A stretch of 64,000 nucleotides of DNA from VXRD01 sp965232265. Its GTDB lineage: Bacteria > Latescibacterota > UBA2968. The stretch covers positions 682,001-746,000 of the forward strand of contig CBDDPH010000002.1 of assembly GCA_965232265.1 (NCBI GenBank). The letters are read 5' to 3'. The notes beneath the pieces were generated by a model, which had not been told where the DNA came from, ran no database searches, and saw only the letters and a list, made by a program, of their open reading frames with translations. Position numbers and translations under genes: made by a program. This document shows, in pieces, positions 1 to 8,266 of this stretch (positions are counted from its first letter, which is position 1; every line of letters begins with the position of its first letter).

Positions 1-358
1 TCAATCCTTCGGGGAGCCTGACCAGCCAATGCGCGGGTACTCTGATGTATTGTCCGAATCCTCCCGGTGTATTCATTCCCAGGTCATAACCCGTGACCAA
101 TACGCTGTCGCCAGGTTTATAGTCGGCGATAGTGCTTTCCACGATTTCTCCCGCTGCATCTATGCCCGGCGTGTGCGGATATGCCTGCGTTACGCCGCGA
201 TGCCCGGTTGCAGATAGGGCGTCTTTGTAATTTAGCGAGGAGTAGCGCACCCGGATCAATACGTCGCCTTCGGGTAGTTCATCTATTTGTCGGTTTTCTA
301 CGGATCTTAAAAATTGATTCTCTGATTCGCGTACGACGAGTGCTCGAAATGATGTCAT
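1..358 (-). CDS. YhdH/AcuI-type quinone oxidoreductase (partial)
   Basis: This is the N-terminal 119 codons of a zinc-free medium-chain dehydrogenase, cut by the left window edge. Translating the minus strand from an ATG at 358 gives a protein opening MTSFRALVVRE, with the family hallmarks SSLNYKDAL near residue 40, a PGIDAAG stretch, and a VLVTGYDLG stretch. These match the YhdH/YhfP family, whose best-studied members reduce acryloyl-CoA with NADPH. A GGAGG Shine-Dalgarno sequence sits about 9 nt upstream of the start. It is divergent from the UbiD-type decarboxylase next door. The cofactor-binding Rossmann half lies outside the window, so the substrate cannot be judged. Confidence 0.88.
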   Translation of the reverse strand, partial: MTSFRALVVRESENQFLRSVENRQIDELPEGDVLIRVRYSSLNYKDALSATGHRGVTQAYPHTPGIDAAGEIVESTIADYKPGDSVLVTGYDLGMNTPGGFGQYIRVPAHWLVRLPEGL

Positions 359-458
359 TGTGCTTTCCTCCTTGCAATAATTTAATAATTGTCTCTCAAT
401 GCGAGATTCAATACACTATATTACACATCAAAACTCTAACCTCTAACAAAATATTGCA

Positions 459-2288
459 ATGCGATACAAGTCCCTCAAACAGTGCGTTGACGATCTCGAG
501 CACAACAGTCATCTCATCCGCATTGAACAGGAGGTGGATCCCTATCTGGAGATGGCGGAGATCCATCGCCGCGTTTTTCAGGCGAATGGTCCGGCTGTTT
601 ATTATGCGAATGTGAAAGATAGTCCATTTCCGGCGGTTTCCAATCTTTTTGGTACGCTCAACCGCTCGCGTTTTCTTTTTCGTTCAACTCTGAGATGGGT
701 GCAACGCCTTGTCGAGGTCAAGGCCGATCCGGTTGCGTTTCTTCGCGCACCCTGGCGTGCCATGGGGATTGCGAGGATCGCGTTTAATACGTTGCCGAGA
801 AGGGTGCGTTTTGGTGCGGTGCTCAAGCATAATACGCGTATTGATCAGCTTCCTCAGATTCAGTGCTGGCCCGACGATGGCGGTCCATTTGTTCTTTTGC
901 CCCAGGTTTATACTGAGGATCCCGACCAGCCGGGTATTATGAATGCGAATTTGGGTATGTATCGCATCCAGCTTTCGGGTAATGAGTACGTACAGAACGA
1001 AGAGGTTGGTCTGCACTACCAGATTCGCCGCGATATTGGGATTCACCATGCGAATGCGCTCAAGCGAGGGGAGCCTTTGCGCGTGAGTATTTTTATCGGG
1101 GGACCGCCCGCGCATACGTTTTCCGCTGTTATGCCTTTGCCCGAGGGGTTGTCCGAAATTATTTTTGCCGGGGGTCTGGCCGGGCGTCGGTTTCGCTATG
1201 CGCGCAGGAATGCCAGTGTTGTTTCTACAGAGGCCGATTTTGTTATCACGGGTACCGTGCATCCGGGCGAGACCAAACCCGAGGGTCCTTTTGGCGATCA
1301 TCTGGGGTATTATAGCTTGGCGCACGATTTTCCCGTTCTCCATGTGGATGATGTTTGGCACCGCAGAGACGCTATTTATCCCTTTACTGTTGTGGGGCGC
1401 CCCCCGCAGGAAGATACGGCATTTGGTGCGCTTATCCACGAGATGACTGGTCCGATGGTTCCCGTTGAGATTCCCGGTCTCAAGTCTATTAATGCTGTGG
1501 ATGCGGCGGGTGTTCATCCTTTGCTTATTGCCATTGGTTCGGAGCGCTATGTGCCCTACCGCGAGCGACAACCGCAGGAGATTCTCACGCTGGCCAATGC
1601 GTTGCTCGGTTTTGGCGCGTGTTCTTTGGCGAAATACCTTTTTATTTGCGCGGGGGAAGATAATCCCCATCTGAATACGCACGATATCGGCGCTTATTTT
1701 ATCCATGTTCTCGAGCGGGTGGATTGGCGGCGCGATCTCCACTTTCAAACGCGTACGACGATGGATACGCTGGATTATTCGGGTACGGGGTTTAATGAGG
1801 GTTCCAAGGTTGTGATCGCCGCAGCCGGTGCGAAGAGACGCGATTTGTGGCGCGAGGTTCCGGATGATCTCAGCTTGCCTGATGGTTTTAAGAATCCCGC
1901 GATTGCCCTGCCCGGTATTGTAGCTGTTGAAGGTCCTGATTTCAAAGATGCCGATCAGGGGGGTAAGGATGCAGTTCGTCTTGCCGAGGCACTTGTTTCT
2001 CAATCTCTCGATGGGTTGCCGCTTGTTCTGATTGTCGATGACAGCGCGTTTTGTTCGCGCACGCTCAATAATTTTCTGTGGGTTGCGTTTACCCGGTCCA
2101 ATCCCTCGCATGATATTTACGGTGTTGATAGCTTTATTGAATACAAACACTGGGGCTGCAATGGGCCGCTGATTATTGATGCGCGCCACAAGCCCCACCA
2201 CGCGCCCCCGCTTGTTGAAGATCCCAATATTACAAAAAAGGTAGAGGCTCTCGGGGCGTCGGGTGGGCCGTTGTATGGGGTTATATGA
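459..2288 (+). CDS. UbiD-family decarboxylase
   Basis: A 609-residue member of the UbiD family of prenylated-FMN-dependent (de)carboxylases, slightly longer than E. coli UbiD. The strongest signature is the PEGPFGDHLGYYS block, whose glutamate at about residue 275 corresponds to the family's catalytic Glu. It is followed by a conserved GRPPQED stretch and a C-terminal WGCNGP segment. The family acts on aromatic or alpha,beta-unsaturated acids. No UbiX flavin prenyltransferase is visible in this window, so cofactor supply must come from elsewhere. No Shine-Dalgarno sequence precedes the ATG, so the start could be a few codons off or the mRNA leader very short. The LRR gene follows 19 nt downstream and is probably cotranscribed. 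The exact substrate is unknown. Confidence 0.9.
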   Translation: MRYKSLKQCVDDLEHNSHLIRIEQEVDPYLEMAEIHRRVFQANGPAVYYANVKDSPFPAVSNLFGTLNRSRFLFRSTLRWVQRLVEVKADPVAFLRAPWRAMGIARIAFNTLPRRVRFGAVLKHNTRIDQLPQIQCWPDDGGPFVLLPQVYTEDPDQPGIMNANLGMYRIQLSGNEYVQNEEVGLHYQIRRDIGIHHANALKRGEPLRVSIFIGGPPAHTFSAVMPLPEGLSEIIFAGGLAGRRFRYARRNASVVSTEADFVITGTVHPGETKPEGPFGDHLGYYSLAHDFPVLHVDDVWHRRDAIYPFTVVGRPPQEDTAFGALIHEMTGPMVPVEIPGLKSINAVDAAGVHPLLIAIGSERYVPYRERQPQEILTLANALLGFGACSLAKYLFICAGEDNPHLNTHDIGAYFIHVLERVDWRRDLHFQTRTTMDTLDYSGTGFNEGSKVVIAAAGAKRRDLWREVPDDLSLPDGFKNPAIALPGIVAVEGPDFKDADQGGKDAVRLAEALVSQSLDGLPLVLIVDDSAFCSRTLNNFLWVAFTRSNPSHDIYGVDSFIEYKHWGCNGPLIIDARHKPHHAPPLVEDPNITKKVEALGASGGPLYGVI

Positions 2289-2307
2289 CTAACGGAGGAC
2301 AATTCCT

Positions 2308-3168
2308 ATGATCTACCGATACGTCTTAATTTTTCTTGCGGTCTGTCTCGCCATTTATGGTGCATGCGACGCAGGTGCCCATAAGAAGGGCGAGGGTATA
2401 ACGATTCCGGATGTCAATCTGCGTGCGGTGATTGCGGATTCTTTGAATAAGGCGAAGGATGAGGCGATTACTGCGGCTGAGATGGCGACGTTGACGCGCC
2501 TTGAAGCTCCGAATTTAAGGGTTCGCGACTTGACGGGGATTGAGTATGCAACCGAACTGACGGTGCTGAATCTCGGCTATGTATTGACGAATGGCGGTCG
2601 CGTCAATAACAATAGTATTTCGGATCTGTCGCCGTTGTCGGGTTTGACTAAGCTGACCGAGTTGAACCTTTTTCGCAATACAATAGCGGATCTTTCGCCG
2701 CTGTCGAATTTGAAAGAGCTGAGAGAGCTGGATCTCAGTGGGAATTCCTATATTTCGGATCTGTCGCCGTTGTCGGGTATGACCAGGATGAGAACGCTGC
2801 ATATCTATAGCAACAATATTTCGGATCTGTCGCCGCTGTCGGGTATGAGCGATTTGAGGTGGCTGAGTGTGAGTAATAATCTGATCTGGGATATTTCGCC
2901 GCTGTCGGGTTTGACCGAATTGAGGGGCGTGAGTCTCAGTAATAATGCGGTCTCGGATCTGTCGCCGCTGTCGGGTTTGACCATGCTGGAAAGGGTGCAT
3001 ATTTTGGATTGCGATGTTTCGGATTTATCGCCTCTGGTGGCGAGTGTGGGTTTGAGGGGCGAAAACAGTTTGGTCGATTTGAGGGATAATCCCCTGAGCG
3101 ATGTTTCGATCAATACGCATATTCCAGTGCTTCAGGAGAGAGGGGTCAGGGTGAGGGTGGATAATTGA
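2308..3168 (+). CDS. Secreted leucine-rich-repeat protein
   Basis: A 286-residue exported protein. A hydrophobic signal segment (residues 4-18) ends near ACDAG, so it may be a lipoprotein with an imperfect lipobox (Tyr at -3). The body holds seven internalin-like repeats of about 22 residues, each built around D-L/I-S-P-L and a following LxxL strand. The repeats are nearly identical at DNA level (gatctgtcgccg recurs), which explains the periodicity of this stretch. Such solenoids bind protein or glycan ligands. A GGAGG motif lies 9 nt before the ATG. It follows the UbiD-type gene by 19 nt, but nothing in the sequence links the two functions. Confidence 0.85.
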   Translation: MIYRYVLIFLAVCLAIYGACDAGAHKKGEGITIPDVNLRAVIADSLNKAKDEAITAAEMATLTRLEAPNLRVRDLTGIEYATELTVLNLGYVLTNGGRVNNNSISDLSPLSGLTKLTELNLFRNTIADLSPLSNLKELRELDLSGNSYISDLSPLSGMTRMRTLHIYSNNISDLSPLSGMSDLRWLSVSNNLIWDISPLSGLTELRGVSLSNNAVSDLSPLSGLTMLERVHILDCDVSDLSPLVASVGLRGENSLVDLRDNPLSDVSINTHIPVLQERGVRVRVDN

Positions 3169-3190
3169 TGCGGATGGTATGATCCGCCTG

Positions 3191-3238
3191 TGGGAGCGGC
3201 ATCCCTTCGGCAAGCTCAGGACAGGCCCTGCCGCGATC
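3191..3238. repeat. Hairpin repeat between convergent genes
   Basis: GCGGCA (3196-3201) pairs with TGCCGC (3229-3234). The loop contains CTTCGGCAAGCTCAGG, which resembles a short motif I recall as dispersed in many environmental genomes. It lies between two convergent genes and may act as a weak bidirectional terminator, but there is no T-tract. Confidence 0.45.
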
Positions 3239-4240
3239 TCATGCACCTGAGTCTTGAAAGACGAGTTCCATGCCGTCTGTGACAGTGATCGTGATTTGCA
3301 ATTTTCTCGGTTCTGTCAGGTGCGCGAGGTGGGGTTGTCCGTCGATCCACACGTTGGGATGGCGACACCAGGAGGCGGGTACGTCGGCGTGGAGGGTGAG
3401 CGTGCGGCAGGTGACGCGGTCGCTCAGGTTGTTGAGGTGGAGGCGATAGTGCTTTTGGGTTTTTGTGTCGGATAGTGTTTCGATTTGTGTGTGGCGTCTG
3501 GTCTGGTGGTAGAAGAGCACTTCTTCGGGTACGGCGCACCAGACGTTTTCTCCGCCTTCTGCGAGGATGGTTTCAAATCTTTTTCTGAGTTGTGGATGCG
3601 AGCAGTCTTTGTTGGGGTGGATGGGTTTTTCTAATGGGCAATGGCAGTAGTCGATGATCCAGCCGTTTTGCGCTTGTGCATGGCGGATGTTGCGAAATGG
3701 GTCGTATTCGCTGAAGAATGGGGCGTAATACTGTTCGTGCAATGCCGTGCGGTTGATCCAGAAGAGCGGGGTGTTCGGACGGTTGAGGGCATCGGTCAGG
3801 CTCATTGCGCCGAGGTAGCCGTATTTGCGACAGGCTTTGAGGACGTGGTCCGACATGTTGGAATTGTTGCCGGGCGCGCAGTAGAGATCGACGGGTGCGT
3901 CAATGGCGGCTTCGAGTACGTCTTTGGCGCGGCCAATTTCCAGGTCAACCATATCGGGCTGTATGAGTTCATGGCTATAGGAGTGATTGCCTATTCCCCA
4001 GCCCCGGGCGAGGAGGTCTTTGAGTTCGTCGGCGTTCATGTGGCGATAGCCGTTGTAGCTGGAGTTGCCGATCTTGCGCGTTTCGCCCAGTTGCCCAACG
4101 ACGACTTCTACGTGTCCCGGGATGCCGTGTTCTTCGTGGATGGGGATTGCGAATTGGTGAAGATCGACGAGGGCTTCGTCATAGGTGATGGAATAGACCC
4201 AGGTTTTGTTGTATTTCCATGGGCATATTGTGAGGGCCAT
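3239..4240 (-). CDS. Polysaccharide deacetylase (CE4-like)
   Basis: A 333-residue protein with a NodB/CE4 deacetylase fold. The first motif is degenerate (ITYDEA, Asp21), and the metal-binding HSYSH motif is at His86-His90. A long C-terminal beta-rich extension (about residues 240-333) is not part of the deacetylase domain. No signal peptide is present, so it is probably cytoplasmic, unusual for an enzyme family that usually de-N-acetylates cell-wall or extracellular glycans. The ATG at 4240 is preceded by GGAGAG; the reading frame stays open upstream but lacks family similarity there. It is the last gene of a nine-gene minus-strand operon, 14 nt after the isochorismatase-fold gene. The substrate is unknown. 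Confidence 0.82.
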   Translation of the reverse strand: MALTICPWKYNKTWVYSITYDEALVDLHQFAIPIHEEHGIPGHVEVVVGQLGETRKIGNSSYNGYRHMNADELKDLLARGWGIGNHSYSHELIQPDMVDLEIGRAKDVLEAAIDAPVDLYCAPGNNSNMSDHVLKACRKYGYLGAMSLTDALNRPNTPLFWINRTALHEQYYAPFFSEYDPFRNIRHAQAQNGWIIDYCHCPLEKPIHPNKDCSHPQLRKRFETILAEGGENVWCAVPEEVLFYHQTRRHTQIETLSDTKTQKHYRLHLNNLSDRVTCRTLTLHADVPASWCRHPNVWIDGQPHLAHLTEPRKLQITITVTDGMELVFQDSGA

Positions 4241-4254
4241 GTGTCTCTCCAGTC

Positions 4255-5013
4255 TCAGGCTGAAAATGCTTGGATGAAATCTCGAAAGGTGGTGCTGTAC
4301 CCCAGTTGCCATTCGAAGATGTGTGTGCCGTAACGGGTAGCCAATTTTTCGGGATAGGTGCTGGGGGTTTCCACGCCGATAGTTCCGTCGCGCATGAGGA
4401 TGCATTGATAACCGCGGGCGAGCATGTCTCTGGCTCCGCCTTCGGCGCCGAGGATGCACATGTCGGTTGCAAATCCCGTGTAGATGAGGGTTGTGATGTC
4501 GCGCGATTTGAGGTGGGTGTCGAGTGCGTCGGTGTAAAAGACGAGGGGTTCGTCTTGAAGTGGGGAGACGATGGCGGCCCGTTTCATGTTTGCAAGCGGC
4601 GATTTTGTGAGGTAGTTCGGGCCGTGCGCGCGGTTTCGCATGGTTTGTGCGCGGTTTTCGGGTTCTGGTTGTGATGTTTCTTTGCGGCGGGAAGGGATGT
4701 GGGGATATTGAGCCGCCATCCAATCGGTTTCGACATGGCAGACGGGCATTCCGATTTTGCGTGCGATGTCCATGGCGGGGCGTATGACTTCGGCCATAAT
4801 GCGTGCGGCTTCGGCGGTTGCCTGGGGCCAGCCCATGCCCACGCAGTAGTTGGGGTCGATTGCCGGGCCATCTGGACAGCCGATGTTCCAGCAGTGCAGG
4901 CCAATCAGGGCGGTTTTTGCAACGGGTAATTCGAGGCGAACAGATTCGTAGCCGGGGGCGTCGATGGGCAGGGCGCGATAATACCGGGCGTTTAGGGAAC
5001 AGGTGTTTGACAT
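4255..5013 (-). CDS. Isochorismatase-fold cysteine hydrolase, degenerate triad
   Basis: A 252-residue protein of the isochorismatase/nicotinamidase superfamily. The nucleophile block TGFATDMCILGA (Cys186) is well preserved. The usual first-strand Asp is replaced by His40 in TALIGLHCWN, and I see no Lys where the triad lysine normally sits (about residues 155-165). Family members hydrolyse amide or vinyl-ether bonds through Asp-Lys-Cys; this one may use different chemistry or be a binding protein. The ATG at 5013 lies only 5 nt after the preceding DegT-type gene's stop, so translation is probably coupled. It is eighth in the nine-gene operon. Confidence 0.78.
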   Translation of the reverse strand: MSNTCSLNARYYRALPIDAPGYESVRLELPVAKTALIGLHCWNIGCPDGPAIDPNYCVGMGWPQATAEAARIMAEVIRPAMDIARKIGMPVCHVETDWMAAQYPHIPSRRKETSQPEPENRAQTMRNRAHGPNYLTKSPLANMKRAAIVSPLQDEPLVFYTDALDTHLKSRDITTLIYTGFATDMCILGAEGGARDMLARGYQCILMRDGTIGVETPSTYPEKLATRYGTHIFEWQLGYSTTFRDFIQAFSA

Positions 5014-5018
5014 GGGTG

Positions 5019-6263
5019 TTAGACTCGATTCTGGTCGGCGACGGTGGCGACTATTTGGGCGACGAGGTCGCAGTGTTCGGGTTGGTATTTTTCGCAGAAG
5101 GTGGTCCAGCGGATGAAATTGTCGAGAAAGTCCCGGGCATTGGGACAGGTGTTTGCGCCATAAGTGTAGGTGTGGGATGCCGGGGGTTTGGAGAAGGGAT
5201 AGAGGTGTTTTTCGGCTTTGTCTGTTAAAAAGGGCAGGGCAGCGGGCATGAGATAGTATTTGCCGAGTCCCGCTCCGGTGAGTCCTGCTTCGGCGACTTG
5301 CTGTGCAAAGGATTCGGCGTCGCATGTAAAGGCGTTGGGGTCGATGCTGAATCCGGCCATCCAGCAGGAATAAATTTCCATGTAATCCGGTATGGATAGT
5401 GGGATGATGCCGGGGATTTCGGCGAGTTTGTCGGTGATGAGGCGAATCATGCGGTCGATATGTGCAACGGCCGGGCGAATGATTTCGAGTTGTGCGAGGG
5501 TGATGGCAGCGGTCGATTGGGTCATGCGGAGCGCGTATCCATTTACGGCATGGACGCGCCCCAGTCCCTCAACCATTTGCCCGCCTCTGCTTTGACCGAC
5601 GAACCGAATTTGTTCGGCGAGTTCATCGTCGTCTGTGATGACACAGCCGCCGACGTCGGAGCCGAGTGTTTTTTCGGAGTCGAATGAGAAGGCGGCGACA
5701 TCGCCCAGGGTGCCTGCAAGGCGGCCTTTGTACGTGCCAAATACGGCCTGGCATACGTCTTCAATGACGGTCAGGCCGTGTTTTTTTGCCAGGGTGTGGA
5801 TGGGGTCCATGTCGTTTATGAGGCCGGTTATGTGGACGGCGAGAATGGCCCGCGTGCGGTTGGTAATACAGGGTGCGATGGTTTGGGTGCTGATGAGCGG
5901 TGTGCCGGGTTCGGTGTCGGGAAATACCGGGATATAGTTTTCTTTGAGCAGGCCCATGACCGTGCCGTAGTCGGTGATGGGCGATACGATGATTTCATCG
6001 CCGGGTTCGAGACTGAGCGCGGCTGCGAGTATGTTGAGGGCTGCGGTGCATCCGGGCGTGCCGATGCAGTGTTTGATGCCCATTTCGCTTTCGAAAGCGG
6101 CTTCAAATCGCCGCACCATGTCGCATTGCAGGCCCGAGGTGACGACTTCCTGGAGGTATGTCAGGCTGTTTGGCCCCATGGTGCGCGGAAAGGGTTGGGG
6201 CAGGCTGCCCGCGATTCCATCATAAGCTTCGGCACCGTATTTTGCGCGTTCTTGTATAGACAT
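5019..6263 (-). CDS. DegT/DnrJ/EryC1/StrS-family PLP enzyme
   Basis: A 414-residue fold-type I PLP enzyme of the sugar aminotransferase family. Visible landmarks are GTPGCTAALNILAAAL (phosphate-binding region), the Asp169 region in VIEDVCQA, and the presumed Schiff-base Lys198 in SFDSEKTLGSDVGG. The family transaminates keto-sugars, or dehydrates them in the ColD/E1 branch; here Lys is retained, so ordinary transamination is the simpler reading. Its ATG follows the upstream gene's TAA by a single base (TAACATG), showing tight coupling. In context it could modify the ligand imported by the outer-membrane proteins encoded earlier in the operon, but that is inference. Confidence 0.88.
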   Translation of the reverse strand: MSIQERAKYGAEAYDGIAGSLPQPFPRTMGPNSLTYLQEVVTSGLQCDMVRRFEAAFESEMGIKHCIGTPGCTAALNILAAALSLEPGDEIIVSPITDYGTVMGLLKENYIPVFPDTEPGTPLISTQTIAPCITNRTRAILAVHITGLINDMDPIHTLAKKHGLTVIEDVCQAVFGTYKGRLAGTLGDVAAFSFDSEKTLGSDVGGCVITDDDELAEQIRFVGQSRGGQMVEGLGRVHAVNGYALRMTQSTAAITLAQLEIIRPAVAHIDRMIRLITDKLAEIPGIIPLSIPDYMEIYSCWMAGFSIDPNAFTCDAESFAQQVAEAGLTGAGLGKYYLMPAALPFLTDKAEKHLYPFSKPPASHTYTYGANTCPNARDFLDNFIRWTTFCEKYQPEHCDLVAQIVATVADQNRV

Positions 6264-6264
6264 G

Positions 6265-8250
6265 TTACCACCTGTGTACGTAATGCCCCTGCCCGGAAAA
6301 CCACAGGGCATCGACCGCGAACGACAGCGCGACCCCCAGGCCATAGCCGGTGAGCAAACCGATGAAGAAGGGCTGAAAACGGCGGTAAGCAGAAACACCG
6401 CCGAAGTGGAGTACGAACAATTTGAAAACCCAAATAATAAAAATTGAGACCTGATTGCTGCGGGCGACATTGGTGCTGCAAACCGTCAGGCCAATGGGAT
6501 GCAAAGGCCACCAGGAGAAGCGATATTGCAAGAATGTGAGCAGTCCCATCAGCGCTGCGCCGCCGCCAAAAAATCCCATTCTTTGCCAGTCGGGACCAAA
6601 GGGATTGACAATTTTGCTGAGGATGACCGGATAGATTCGGTTGGTTCCCGATTTGAGGGGAATATCGTTGAAATTGAAGGCCCCTCTTTCATAACTCAGG
6701 GGAATAACATAGAAAATAAATGTTAGACAGCCGACGAGCAATCCCAAAAAGACTGCGCTGAGGAGTTTGCGATGGTCGGTTTTGATCCATTCAGACAATT
6801 TGGCAATGTGGATCAGCGCGGGCATAAACAGGCCGCGAATATAGTTGGTGAGCGCGTAGGAGAGGGCGAGCGATGTCATTGTGGGGGTTGAAAGGGCGTG
6901 TGCGCCCAGAGAGTAGATGGTGAAAACCTGTGCGCTGATCGGGGCCTGAACGAAGAGGATGCCGGTTTGAGCGACGACACGCGCTACGCCTATGTAAATG
7001 ACAAAGGTAGCCGCAGTGTAAAAGGCGATCGCTGAAAAGGCCATGCCGGATTGGTATAACCAGATCACAATAAAAAGCGTTCCAAAAAACAGGCCCAAAA
7101 TAGCGTTGCGATAAGACATGAGTTCCCCGCTGTCGTCGATGGGGTATTGCGGATTTACGGCTTTGAGGAAGACGGCTTTGAGGTGGTGGCGAGAGATGTA
7201 CAATCCCCAAAAAACTAAAAAACACAGCGCGCCAAAACACAACCAGCCCGCGCCGGAAAAGTGAAGCGCGCCATAGGGGTCGCCGCGGCCGGGCATATCA
7301 AATCCGATGCGATTTAAGAGGCCACCTGGAATTTGGTAAAAAAGGAGATGGAAGAACCACATGCTGAATAGCACATCGAGGTTGGCAAAATAGGCAAAGC
7401 CCATGATATAGATATTGAATCGGGGGAAGATGGGAGGATAGCCTTTGGCAAAATAGAAAAAGGGAAGTGTCAGCTTAATATCGGGTACAAGAGGAAAGAA
7501 GAAATGGAGGATATTATAGGAGAGGATGCCGGATGACAGCGCGAATCCCGCCCAGTACAGACCCCTGTATTGCAGGGATTTATCGCGTGTGGATTCTGGG
7601 GAAACAATATGCAGTGCCGGACTCAATAGGGGAAATGTCAGGCGCTCATTTTCAGACCACTGGCGGCGCAAGATGACGGCAATACAGGCCGAGACAAAGA
7701 CAATGGCAACGATAAATACAAGCCACCAGAAAAGAGGGGCAACCCATATAGACCAGGGGATTGGCGTGCCGGGCAGTGTGCCTTCGTAAAAATCGCGCAT
7801 GGTGCCGCCGGTATTGGGCGGCACCAAATAGGTGGGAAGGTGGGCGTGGAAGAACTCGGCCCAGCGATTTTCTGGCGTGGCAAAATAATAGGGTGTGGCA
7901 ATGGTTCCCAGGAGAAAACCGAGCACGCCTGAGCCGGGCACTACGCCGCCTGCAAGCCCCATTGCGATAATGACCAGTTGTTCAGAGGGGGTTAAAGAGA
8001 AGGCGGGGTTCAGGGTTGACAGCAGGGGGTTGAGCAGGTAGCGGATGATAAGAAAAAGGATGAATACAGCGACTGGAAAATGGCTGAGGTTCATGCGCGA
8101 AGCCCGCACGATATATTCTGAATAGGGGATCCAGAGGTTGATCAGAACAACGAGCGCGAGACCCAGTACAACGGCGCGAAGACTCACGCCACTTGTCAGG
8201 TACTCGGACAGGGATTCTGACCTGTTTTGTGGGGCTGGCGTTTTTGCCAT
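6265..8250 (-). CDS. Multispan membrane protein (DUF6785-like)
   Basis: A 661-residue integral membrane protein with roughly 12-16 hydrophobic spans and almost no soluble domain apart from a short N-terminus and the segment around residues 150-180. I assign it to the DUF6785/DUF6784 group of uncharacterised membrane proteins from recollection; I recall these from Latescibacteria, Poribacteria and Planctomycetes, where they resemble transporters in size and topology. It follows the GWxTD gene by 16 nt and precedes the DegT-type gene by one base. The arrangement suggests it is the inner-membrane transporter of the operon, moving whatever the TonB receptor brings in. No experimental function is known to me. 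Confidence 0.75.
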   Translation of the reverse strand: MAKTPAPQNRSESLSEYLTSGVSLRAVVLGLALVVLINLWIPYSEYIVRASRMNLSHFPVAVFILFLIIRYLLNPLLSTLNPAFSLTPSEQLVIIAMGLAGGVVPGSGVLGFLLGTIATPYYFATPENRWAEFFHAHLPTYLVPPNTGGTMRDFYEGTLPGTPIPWSIWVAPLFWWLVFIVAIVFVSACIAVILRRQWSENERLTFPLLSPALHIVSPESTRDKSLQYRGLYWAGFALSSGILSYNILHFFFPLVPDIKLTLPFFYFAKGYPPIFPRFNIYIMGFAYFANLDVLFSMWFFHLLFYQIPGGLLNRIGFDMPGRGDPYGALHFSGAGWLCFGALCFLVFWGLYISRHHLKAVFLKAVNPQYPIDDSGELMSYRNAILGLFFGTLFIVIWLYQSGMAFSAIAFYTAATFVIYIGVARVVAQTGILFVQAPISAQVFTIYSLGAHALSTPTMTSLALSYALTNYIRGLFMPALIHIAKLSEWIKTDHRKLLSAVFLGLLVGCLTFIFYVIPLSYERGAFNFNDIPLKSGTNRIYPVILSKIVNPFGPDWQRMGFFGGGAALMGLLTFLQYRFSWWPLHPIGLTVCSTNVARSNQVSIFIIWVFKLFVLHFGGVSAYRRFQPFFIGLLTGYGLGVALSFAVDALWFSGQGHYVHRW

Positions 8251-8266
8251 AGGTTTGGTGGTTTGC

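Noticed and set aside
684..2201. Long antisense open frame (505 codons) opposite the UbiD-type gene
   Set aside because: No family similarity, rich in basic and rare-composition residues, and the plus-strand gene has clear UbiD motifs; it is a codon-bias shadow.
2600..3050. Regular DNA repeats that could be mistaken for a CRISPR array
   Set aside because: The 66-nt period codes for leucine-rich repeats in an open frame; no spacers of constant length.
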